A model generated the notes under the pieces. The model saw nothing but the letters and a program-made list of their open reading frames with translations, had not been told where the DNA came from and searched no databases. The position numbers and the translations under genes were made by a program. From IMG/VR virus record IMGVR_UViG_3300036823_000154, positions 1 to 35,501 of that record: DNA of 35,501 bases, one strand, 5' to 3'. Positions 14,904-22,025 of the stretch are shown here, in pieces (the stretch's first letter is position 1; each line of letters begins with the position of its first letter). The stretch is from a virus.

Positions 14904-16748
14904 CTATCTGCCCGAAGAACGCGCAAGCCTGATCTTTTCATTGATCTGACGAAGAGCACCCTCCGAAGCAGTTTTGACCTGCCTCACGAGCCGCTGAGTG
15001 AAGAGGTAAGTCTCCAGCTCGGCTGCTGCTCCTGAGGTGCTCGACCTTGAGTTCAGGGCCTTCTCGTCGCCCTCGGGCTTTTCGCCTTCAGGCTTCGGGG
15101 AAGGTTCCTCCCCTCCGTCGCCTTCGTCGGAGCCGATAAGCTCCTTAAGGGCCGCGGTGACATCGTTGTGGTGGGAATCCATCTTTTCCAAGATGGCTTT
15201 CAGTTTCTCCTTGTTCTTGGCGGAAATGGCCCGGCCGGCTTTCTGCATGACTTTAACGAGGTCTTCATCCGTCAAGTCACCAACGGAGACACCAATATCT
15301 AAGGACTTCTTTTCGTCATCGTCGCCGCCGCCGAACTCAGCTTCACAAAGCTCCTTATGCGCTTTCTCATGGCGGTCAAGTTCCTCGCCTACCGCTTTCG
15401 TGAACTCTTCGATTGCCTTTGTTTTCTCGTCGTCTCCGTCGGCCGCCTCGTGGGCTGACTTGAACTCATCAATAGCCTTGTCGGACGCCTTCACATGAGT
15501 GAGGTGCTCCTCCTGCATGGCTGATTTGAAGTCGTCAATGGACTTCTTTTGATCTTGAAGCTCGTATCCCTCGTCGATGGCCTTCATCGTGTTCGTAAGG
15601 TGCTCGTCCTGCTCGCCGTCGATCGACTTCTCGAACTCATCAATGCCCTTGAACTCATCAATCGCCTTCGCAAAGGCCTTCTGGTGCCGTTCGTGTTCTG
15701 CTTTGAAGTTGTTCTTAAGTTCGTCTTTCATTGATGTGTTGGAGTTTTTCTGTGACTTTTCGTTGGGGACGCATATGAGTGTTCCGGGACTGTCGGGATT
15801 TTCCGTGAGCGTTCCGGGTGTCCCATCCTCAAGCTCACACGTATCGCCGACCCGTTCGGTCTTCTCCGATTTCTCTTCCCACGGCGGTGTCTTGCCGAAC
15901 TCCTTGTAATGCGACGCAATATGAGCCTTTACTCTGGCGATGTCGCCGGATGGAATATCAACTCCCCCTCTTCCACCTTGTAAGGCGGCGGCCGCTGCTT
16001 TCACTCCGTTCCAAACTGCCTTGAGGTCGGAGGCACGGTGATGGGGGAGCTTATAGGCGGATTTGACGTCGGCATTGTCTGAATCGAACCACGCGCAGAT
16101 GGACTTCAGCTTGTCCATGTCATCGCCGCACGCTTTTACTTCCGCAGGGCCGTCCCATGCTTCATCGGGATCCGCGGTGCCGTGGTCCTTGTAAGCGACG
16201 GCGCCTTTTGCCTCGTAGAAATAGCCCTTCGTCACGAGCTCTTGCGTGGACACTCCGAGCGCGCTCACTTGGCGCAATGAGAGGGCGAACTTGCCGGCGG
16301 GCACCGGACAGAAGCTCAATTCGAGGAGTTCGCGGGTTCCGTCGTCGTTCTGGATGTAGCCGGGGGAGACGGCGCGTAGGATCTTCTGCTGGTAGAGCGC
16401 GCAGGCCATGTCCGCCTCGGGATTCACCCCTGCCGGCGCGAATTTGCCCGTAGCGATCGCCTTGTTACCTTGAATCTGAATGTCAGTAACGATGCCGATG
16501 GGGAACGAGGAATAATTGTGCGCCCAGAGAACGACGGGATTGAGGTCGAAATATTTTAGGTCCCACTTGGACTGGTCGAGCTCGTCGCCCTGACGGTCTT
16601 CGTCGGCCGTGCTCATCACGACTTCAAATGTCCGGTCTTCCCCGGACGCTTTGACGGTCTTGATGAACTCTTCTGTCTGTTGGGACGCTAAAGCCGCCTT
16701 GATGTCATCGGCGATCTTTTGGGAGAATTCCTTGAGGGGTTCGTTCAT
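14904..16748 (-). CDS. Prohead protease fused to a linker module and scaffold-like domain (614 aa)
   Basis: Residues about 35-175 carry the HK97-type (S78) protease: FEVVMSTADEDRQGDELD, NPVVLWAHNY with the catalytic His, and LLELSFCPVPAG near the active Ser position. A second module (about 180-300: YKDHGTADPDEAWDG, SAYKLPHHRASD, AHIASHYKEFGK) is often seen in phage proteases. The rest (about 340-614) is long charged coiled coil with repeated AIDEFK and EEHL motifs, ending in an Arg-rich tail; this looks like a scaffold. An in-frame ATG at 15729-15731 (residue 340) sits at the domain border and could start a separate 275-aa scaffold. It would shape the procapsid and then cut the delta domain. 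Confidence 0.88.
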   Translation of the reverse strand: MNEPLKEFSQKIADDIKAALASQQTEEFIKTVKASGEDRTFEVVMSTADEDRQGDELDQSKWDLKYFDLNPVVLWAHNYSSFPIGIVTDIQIQGNKAIATGKFAPAGVNPEADMACALYQQKILRAVSPGYIQNDDGTRELLELSFCPVPAGKFALSLRQVSALGVSTQELVTKGYFYEAKGAVAYKDHGTADPDEAWDGPAEVKACGDDMDKLKSICAWFDSDNADVKSAYKLPHHRASDLKAVWNGVKAAAAALQGGRGGVDIPSGDIARVKAHIASHYKEFGKTPPWEEKSEKTERVGDTCELEDGTPGTLTENPDSPGTLICVPNEKSQKNSNTSMKDELKNNFKAEHERHQKAFAKAIDEFKGIDEFEKSIDGEQDEHLTNTMKAIDEGYELQDQKKSIDDFKSAMQEEHLTHVKASDKAIDEFKSAHEAADGDDEKTKAIEEFTKAVGEELDRHEKAHKELCEAEFGGGDDDEKKSLDIGVSVGDLTDEDLVKVMQKAGRAISAKNKEKLKAILEKMDSHHNDVTAALKELIGSDEGDGGEEPSPKPEGEKPEGDEKALNSRSSTSGAAAELETYLFTQRLVRQVKTASEGALRQINEKIRLARSSGR

Positions 16749-16825
16749 TTCATAGGATTCGACCCTATGTTGCCTTCAGCATAGCAACGGGTGAAATGGG
16801 CGCAATGACGAGGGGTGTGCATAAC
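16749..16825 (-). promoter_or_regulatory. Leader of the protease gene with competing hairpins
   Basis: 16751-16769 forms CATAGG/CCTATG around ATTCGAC. A second stem, CTATG with CATAG, uses overlapping bases, and GTTGC pairs with GCAAC across the same region, so two folds exclude each other. The layout resembles an attenuator or translational switch. The first hairpin abuts the protease ATG. No ORF lies in these 77 bases. Confidence 0.35.
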
Positions 16826-17164
16826 TCAGTTCGCGCGGGGCAGTTGAGGCTCGACGATGATCTTTATTCCCGACCAAGTGAGCTGTTCGGTCGCTGACCA
16901 TGTGGCCGTGATCTGCGCGAGGAACGTGCCGGGGCTCGGGAAGTTCCCTTGTGCGACCGTATAGTGGCACGTCCCGTCGGCGGCCGTATCCATCGTCATG
17001 GAGCCGGTGAAAAGCAGCTCATCCTCGGCATCTTGGCTGTCCTGCACGTTGATGACGAGCGCCGCGTCGGTCAAATCCACGGCATTGCCGTTGCCGTCTT
17101 GAAGCGTGAATGGGATCTTGTATCCGTAGTCGCCCTGCCCGACGATCTGAGGCTGAAGGATCAT
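16826..17164 (-). CDS. BppU-N-like structural protein (112 aa)
   Basis: The ATG at 17164 overlaps the previous stop (ATGA); a longer upstream frame is the shadow of two small genes and was rejected. The protein is an Ig-like beta sandwich: YGYKIPFTLQDGNGNAVDLT, AALVINVQDS and a C-terminal WSGIKIIVEPQ. These match the pattern of the N-terminal domain of baseplate upper proteins (BppU) that hold fibres. Its place after the spike gene and before the protease is unusual; it may hold the spike to head or tail. Confidence 0.65.
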   Translation of the reverse strand: MILQPQIVGQGDYGYKIPFTLQDGNGNAVDLTDAALVINVQDSQDAEDELLFTGSMTMDTAADGTCHYTVAQGNFPSPGTFLAQITATWSATEQLTWSGIKIIVEPQLPRAN

Positions 17165-17352
17165 AGTTCGAGTGTTCGCTGGTTGCTCGACGGATTGGAG
17201 AGCGTGAGCGTCCTGAACCGCAGCACGAGTGTTCTCATCACGCCGTAGCTGTTTGCGACGATCCGCATACCGAGCACGACAAGCGGAGCCGCTGAAGGGG
17301 TCTCGCGTTCCGAGGCGTAAACGTTCGTGGCGTAGCCGGAGAATCCGTACAT
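17161..17352 (-). CDS. Small beta-strand protein (63 aa)
   Basis: The ATG at 17352 overlaps the TAA of the 37-aa gene (TAATG), and the stop overlaps the ATG of the next gene (ATGA), a tight coupled array. The protein (MYGFSGYATNVYASERE, then two hydrophobic strands VVLGMRIVANSYG and LVLRFRTLTL) has no recognised family. It is probably structural, given its place in the fibre cassette. Confidence 0.55.
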   Translation of the reverse strand: MYGFSGYATNVYASERETPSAAPLVVLGMRIVANSYGVMRTLVLRFRTLTLSNPSSNQRTLEL

Positions 17353-17465
17353 TAGCTTGCGCTTTCGCACTTTGAGCAGAACGACTTTTTGGAATCCCAA
17401 TCATAAATCGGGGCGCCACAGCACTTTGAGCGAAGACCGAACCAGATGAGAAGTGTATTGATCAT
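17352..17465 (-). CDS. Tiny zinc-ribbon protein (37 aa)
   Basis: A 37-codon gene whose ATG (17463-17465) overlaps the stop of the spike gene. It has a short hydrophobic start (MINTLLIWFGL), CCGAP at residues about 15-19 and CSKC at about 31-34, making one four-Cys zinc knuckle. Double stop-start overlaps on both sides make it credible despite its size. Function unknown. Confidence 0.6.
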   Translation of the reverse strand: MINTLLIWFGLRSKCCGAPIYDWDSKKSFCSKCESAS

Positions 17466-20400
17466 GGCGTCGCGTTTGAGCAGAACTGTACTACCGCTCC
17501 AGGAAAATTAGATGGGGTATTCGTAACCGAAACGGGTATGTTTGTAGGAAATGTAGACGTGCTAGCGTTCGTCCACGTTTGCGTCCAACCCGTGACTTGG
17601 GTTTGGTTTCCATATCGTTGATAAGATGAGGTGGTGTCGGTCAATTGGAGGTTGAGATAATACCGGCCCCCCGCGAGCATCGTCGTCGGCAGAGTGATGG
17701 GGATGGATTGATTTGCTGCAAATCCAGCCTCCGTCGTGGTTGCACTCGCGAGGACCGAAAGGGAGGAATTGGTATCGGTACTTGTTGATGCCATTCCCGA
17801 AATTGCGCCCCAAACCCACGCTGTGCTCGTACTCGCGCCCCCTACGAATGTAATGCCACACACATTCTCCGCAAAGGGAAGTTCAAACTCTTCGGAATAC
17901 ACTGTGTTCTTAGACGCTGACGTAGCGTTCGTCGCCGCCACTACCCATTGATAAGGTTTCACCCACTTATATTGCGGATTGCTCGTATTCACTGGCACTA
18001 AATTTCCACTCCCATCGGTAGCAACAATCGAGGACGTGACACTCGGCACATCAACTTTCGTGCTCGTACCGCCTATCACGATCGCGCTCCCCGACCCGGA
18101 GTTGCCGATGGTCGTCGTGCCGTTCGTGTCCCCTTCAAGGATTGCGCCGCCGTCCTGCGAATCAACGATTTTGAGGTCGTTCGTGCCATCGGGACTAAGC
18201 TGTTCGCACCACCACGCCGTCGATCCTGTTCCCACGCACTGCGTGTCGTAATTGCCCGTCGATCCCCGGAAGCTGTTGAGCGCGCCGTTGCCGGATGAGG
18301 AGAAGTTGCCTTGCCCGTTCGTGACCGTGAGACCACCGCTCGTGACCGTCGTCGAGGCGAGTATCGTGTTCCCGTTCATCACAAAGACATCATTCGTGCC
18401 GCCGGAGCTGTTGTCGGTCAAGGTCGAGGTGACGTTGCTGAACACCTGCTCGATGGCGAAGTTGTCAGTCGCAGAACTCCCAAACACGAGCTCGTTCGTC
18501 AAAAGCTCACCGTAGCCGATATTCACAATGTTGCCCGACGTGTTGATGACCGCCCCGTTCGTCGCGGAGGAGAGGTTTGAGATGTCAAAAGTATTGCCCA
18601 CACCGTTCACCACTTCCAAGAGCGTGGACGAAGGATTGGTCTGCCCGTAAAGGTCAAGCCCGGTGAAATAGTTGGCATTCGAAGTCGATGCCACGAGAAG
18701 GTCAATGTCGTTGTGATCCTCGTGGACGTTCGACGTGTAGTTATCCGCATTGAGAGTGCTGTCGCCTGAAAACACGATGCCCTTTCCTTGAAGCGCGGAG
18801 GAGGTCGCGGTTTTCGTGAAGCCCGTGACGTAGAGGTCGTGGATGTTCGACACCTGCGCCCGTTCGACGTTCAATCCGATAAGGCCCGAAGACGATCCCA
18901 CGATCGAGAAGTTACCGACGTTCGCTTTCGTGATCGAGCCGGAGTTGTCGCCGAGATTGATCGCGGTGCCCGACCCCTCGTACGTGATGCGGGTACTTGA
19001 TTCCACTTCTCCGAACAGCCCGAAGCCCGCGCACGTCGAGGGCACGGTAAGTCCCGTAGAACCGAGGTCGTAGATGCCGTTTTTCACATACACGATTCCC
19101 GGCGATGCGAGCGCACAGTCAGCGGTGATCGCGGGCTGAATCGAGGTGAAGTCGCCTTCTCCCGCGACCGGCGACACAAGCTCGGCATAGGTCGCGCCGA
19201 TGTGGGTGCCGGATGCGTTCACAATTCCGCCCGAAGCAGTCGTCGTGCCGTTCAGGGTTGAAGTTGTGGCTACGTATAAGCTTCCATTATCATTTAGCGT
19301 CGCCGTGCTTGTGGTCGTAGTGCCGACGGCGAGTGCGCCAGTCATATCAGCATTCCCAGAAATATGGACGGTATTCCCATCATCAGTAACTGTTCCGAAG
19401 TCCGTATTGCCATTACCCTGAATGGTAACCCGCTGGACTTGGTTCGTATAAAATCCAATGGGATTTGTGGAAGTCTGTTCGATATAAAGATGACTTAAAC
19501 CGAAGATGATCTGTTCCATATTTAAGCCAAGCGCCCCTGTCCCCGTCGGTTCACTAAATGCTATTTTACCTCCCCGTGCGGAAGTGGCTCCTCCTTCAAA
19601 AACAATCTGGTCTAGTCTGTTAGAACCGGCATTATCCTGCACTGAATAAGTCTGAATCGGAACAAATGCCGAGTTACTCGTCGCTACGGTGATGTTTAGG
19701 GGTGCAATCGCGTAAGCGGTGGAAGTTCCGATGTTCACCACATTATTGAATGTCCCATTTGCAGCGGAAAAGGAATTGGAGCCGAGGTTTACGTTGCCCG
19801 TCGCACCCGTGTAGGGGACGTAGGTTGTGGCCGCCGTGGAAGTGGAAAGACAGTTCGCCGTGAAGACTCCCGTGGAAGTGGAATAGGTGAGGCATCCTGC
19901 AGCAGACAAAGAATTAAGGACGCTTTGAATGGTCGTTGATGTGAACCCTGAAGGATTGCCAGAGAGCGGGTAGAACTCCGCCGTGCCGGAGGCAGAGGTA
20001 AGAAAGACGCCGGGGATTACGGAGAATGTCGTTGTCGCTCCGGAAACTGTCGAGGTGATCGTCATCCCGTCGCCGACGATATGGAATGCGAGGGCCGGAG
20101 TGCCGTTTATTGAGGTTGTGGCAAACGGCGTGACGCCAAGCGAGGAGGACGTGATCGTAACGGCTCCGCTTGATCCATTCACGCTCGAAACGTAGACGGT
20201 GCTCGACGTGAGGTAGTCGGTCTTGCTGTAGGTGGCGATCGAGCCGAGGCCGAGGTTGCTCCGCGCGGCGGTCGTCGAGGCCACATCCGAGAGATTATTC
20301 GTGACGAGGAGTGCGCCATTCAGGGACGTAAGACAGGAGGCGCAGGAAAACTGGCCGGTCGAACTGGTGTACGTAAGAGGAGAGGCTGCCGAAATGAGCT

Positions 20401-20809
20401 GGAGCACTTGTACGGTTGACAGGGATATTTTGATCGTCGAGGTCGCGGGGTTCGTGACTGTAATGTACGAACCGTCGCCCACAATCGAGAACGAACTCGT
20501 CGCAGCGCTTACCGGGTAGATCGTGACGGTCGAGGTGGTTTGAGGCGGGACGCTGATCGTGATCGTGCCGCTCGCGCTTTGTACGGAGCAGTTCCCGCTG
20601 CAAAGGAGGTATCCGGGCGTATACGAGCTCGATCCGGTACCGATAAGCGTTTGCCCGGATGCGGGAGCTGATTGCGTGCCCGTTCCACCAACTCCTGTTG
20701 GATAGGGCGACGCTATGGCATCGACGGCCCAGATGAGGCCAAGCACGGCAAGGACCGCGACCGCGATGAGCGCGGCCTTGCGCAGGTTGATCTTGAGGTG
20801 GATGGTCAT
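17462..20809 (-). CDS. Large beta-helix spike with N-terminal signal/anchor (1115 aa)
   Basis: Residues 1-10 are basic, followed by a hydrophobic stretch at about 12-34 ending AVDAIAS, a clear signal peptide or anchor. Next come Ser/Thr-rich repeats (GVGGTGTQ, NLSDVASTTAARSNLGLG at about 175-192) typical of fibre shafts. A pectin-lyase-like right-handed helix follows at about 550-800 (GDFTSIQPAITADC, GIVYVKNGIYDLG, then repeated short strands), as in tailspikes. The C-terminal 160 residues form a separate beta domain. It binds or degrades surface polymers by analogy. The export signal is odd for a virion part and hints at a host-surface protein or a periplasm-assembled spike. It overlaps the upstream and downstream genes by four bases each. 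Confidence 0.8.
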   Translation of the reverse strand: MTIHLKINLRKAALIAVAVLAVLGLIWAVDAIASPYPTGVGGTGTQSAPASGQTLIGTGSSSYTPGYLLCSGNCSVQSASGTITISVPPQTTSTVTIYPVSAATSSFSIVGDGSYITVTNPATSTIKISLSTVQVLQLISAASPLTYTSSTGQFSCASCLTSLNGALLVTNNLSDVASTTAARSNLGLGSIATYSKTDYLTSSTVYVSSVNGSSGAVTITSSSLGVTPFATTSINGTPALAFHIVGDGMTITSTVSGATTTFSVIPGVFLTSASGTAEFYPLSGNPSGFTSTTIQSVLNSLSAAGCLTYSTSTGVFTANCLSTSTAATTYVPYTGATGNVNLGSNSFSAANGTFNNVVNIGTSTAYAIAPLNITVATSNSAFVPIQTYSVQDNAGSNRLDQIVFEGGATSARGGKIAFSEPTGTGALGLNMEQIIFGLSHLYIEQTSTNPIGFYTNQVQRVTIQGNGNTDFGTVTDDGNTVHISGNADMTGALAVGTTTTSTATLNDNGSLYVATTSTLNGTTTASGGIVNASGTHIGATYAELVSPVAGEGDFTSIQPAITADCALASPGIVYVKNGIYDLGSTGLTVPSTCAGFGLFGEVESSTRITYEGSGTAINLGDNSGSITKANVGNFSIVGSSSGLIGLNVERAQVSNIHDLYVTGFTKTATSSALQGKGIVFSGDSTLNADNYTSNVHEDHNDIDLLVASTSNANYFTGLDLYGQTNPSSTLLEVVNGVGNTFDISNLSSATNGAVINTSGNIVNIGYGELLTNELVFGSSATDNFAIEQVFSNVTSTLTDNSSGGTNDVFVMNGNTILASTTVTSGGLTVTNGQGNFSSSGNGALNSFRGSTGNYDTQCVGTGSTAWWCEQLSPDGTNDLKIVDSQDGGAILEGDTNGTTTIGNSGSGSAIVIGGTSTKVDVPSVTSSIVATDGSGNLVPVNTSNPQYKWVKPYQWVVAATNATSASKNTVYSEEFELPFAENVCGITFVGGASTSTAWVWGAISGMASTSTDTNSSLSVLASATTTEAGFAANQSIPITLPTTMLAGGRYYLNLQLTDTTSSYQRYGNQTQVTGWTQTWTNASTSTFPTNIPVSVTNTPSNFPGAVVQFCSNATP

Positions 20810-21366
20810 TGGTACTGTGCGATATGTGGTTCGCCTGCGAGTGAGGCGTCGGGAGGGGTTATATAGCTAATCGTAGTGCCTGAGAACGTGTAGTCAATAC
20901 CCTGAATCTGCGGCTGACGCGCGAGCGAGATCTGGATTGAGTTCGGATCGAACGGCTCAATGCCGCCGTCGAGGGTGAATGTGGTATTCGTGCCGTCTAT
21001 GTCCCCGTCCACATTTACGAGGCGCCACGGCTTCTGAAGATTGGAGCCGATGTCCGTAATCATCTTCGCGGTGATGCCGAGGATGAGCGTGTAGGTCTTT
21101 CCGGCGGTGTTCTTCGTCGAAGCGGCGGTTCCTTCTTGCGCGCGGACTACGGTGAGCGTGTTGCCGGAAACGGCGGTGATCCGGACGAGCTCTGCGTTCG
21201 GATCGTCAGAGGGGTCCGGATAGTCGGTTGAGTTCCACCACGTGACGTTGAAGGACGGCGAAGGAAGAGAGGAGCCGCCGGACGTGAGAACTATCGTCGT
21301 ATCGGTCTCGCCGTAGCCGGTGCTCACAGTGAGCTTAATGAAATTCTGTACGCTGTCTAATGTCAT
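20806..21366 (-). CDS. Fibre-base structural protein (186 aa)
   Basis: N-terminal beta domain with TDTTIVLTSGGSSLP, a WWNSTDYPDP loop, VRITAVSGNTLTVVRAQEGT (about 60-80) and NTAGKTYTLI. These form a motif set seen in phage virion proteins that precede fibres. The second half (about 110-186) has a short hairpin domain with FTLDGGIEPFDPNSI. It sits between the HNH gene and the large spike, overlapping the former (stop 21363) and the latter (start 20809). It probably links the spike to the particle. Confidence 0.6.
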   Translation of the reverse strand: MTLDSVQNFIKLTVSTGYGETDTTIVLTSGGSSLPSPSFNVTWWNSTDYPDPSDDPNAELVRITAVSGNTLTVVRAQEGTAASTKNTAGKTYTLILGITAKMITDIGSNLQKPWRLVNVDGDIDGTNTTFTLDGGIEPFDPNSIQISLARQPQIQGIDYTFSGTTISYITPPDASLAGEPHIAQYQ

Positions 21367-22016
21367 ACGAGGGCGAGTAGTGGTCGCACCTGTTCGATCA
21401 GGGCGTTCTCTTCTGATCTTTTCTTACCGTGACAGGAATCGCAGAGCGTAATAAGGTTCAGCGGCGAATTGTCGTGGGAAATACGATACGCAATGATGTG
21501 GTGGACATGGAGCGGATGACCGCATCTGTCCTTGTGTTGCCACTCAGCCATGTCGCATTCGGCACACATGAAACCATCACGGGCACGGATGCGAAGCTTG
21601 AGCGCATCCCATTCTTTGCCGCGCCACCAGATTTTGCCACCAAGCCAATTGTGATGGAGTTTGCCTGTTCTACCTCGCATCCAATTGCGCTCCAGCTTCG
21701 CTGCGCTGATCTTTGCGCGGGATTCTGGTCGCTTGGAGGGATTGAGCGCGCCGGCAACCTTTGGGTTGGGAACACCTCGTCGCCACTGTTGTCTCTCTAA
21801 CACTTCACGCGCGGCGCTCACTACCTTCATCGGGTCGATGAGCTTGTTTTCGTAGCCATACTTGAGAGCTTCGGAACCGTTACAAAAACATCTGCGCTTT
21901 GCGCGCGTCGTACTGCGAAGAAGATCCGCACCGCAATAAGCGCACGCAACATGAACTCTCTTGAGTTTCACTATTCGACCGCGCCATGGATAGTTGAGTC
22001 TTGTTACCTGTTCCAT
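21363..22016 (-). CDS. HNH homing endonuclease with extra zinc finger (217 aa)
   Basis: An N-terminal finger (CAYCGADL and CFCNG, residues about 26-49) is followed by a basic linker with a NUMOD3-like helix (SKRPESRAKISAAK) and an HNH core: CAECDMAE (about 154-161), LHVHHIIAYR (about 173-182) and LCDSCHGKKR (about 196-205). It is inserted between portal and fibre-base genes; its stop overlaps the next ATG. It is a free-standing homing enzyme likely to spread the gene between related phages. It differs from the HNH type at 10480 and at 25963, so insertions were independent. Confidence 0.87.
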   Translation of the reverse strand: MEQVTRLNYPWRGRIVKLKRVHVACAYCGADLLRSTTRAKRRCFCNGSEALKYGYENKLIDPMKVVSAAREVLERQQWRRGVPNPKVAGALNPSKRPESRAKISAAKLERNWMRGRTGKLHHNWLGGKIWWRGKEWDALKLRIRARDGFMCAECDMAEWQHKDRCGHPLHVHHIIAYRISHDNSPLNLITLCDSCHGKKRSEENALIEQVRPLLALV

Positions 22017-22025
22017 TTCGTGTTG

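Noticed and set aside
16751-16769. tRNA T-arm-like hairpin
   Set aside because: Loop and stem resemble a T-arm on the minus strand, but no anticodon arm, D-arm or acceptor stem can be built around it.
17462-20809. CRISPR-like or tandem DNA repeats in the spike gene
   Set aside because: Repeated words are short coding motifs of Ser/Thr-rich fibre sequence without regular spacing.
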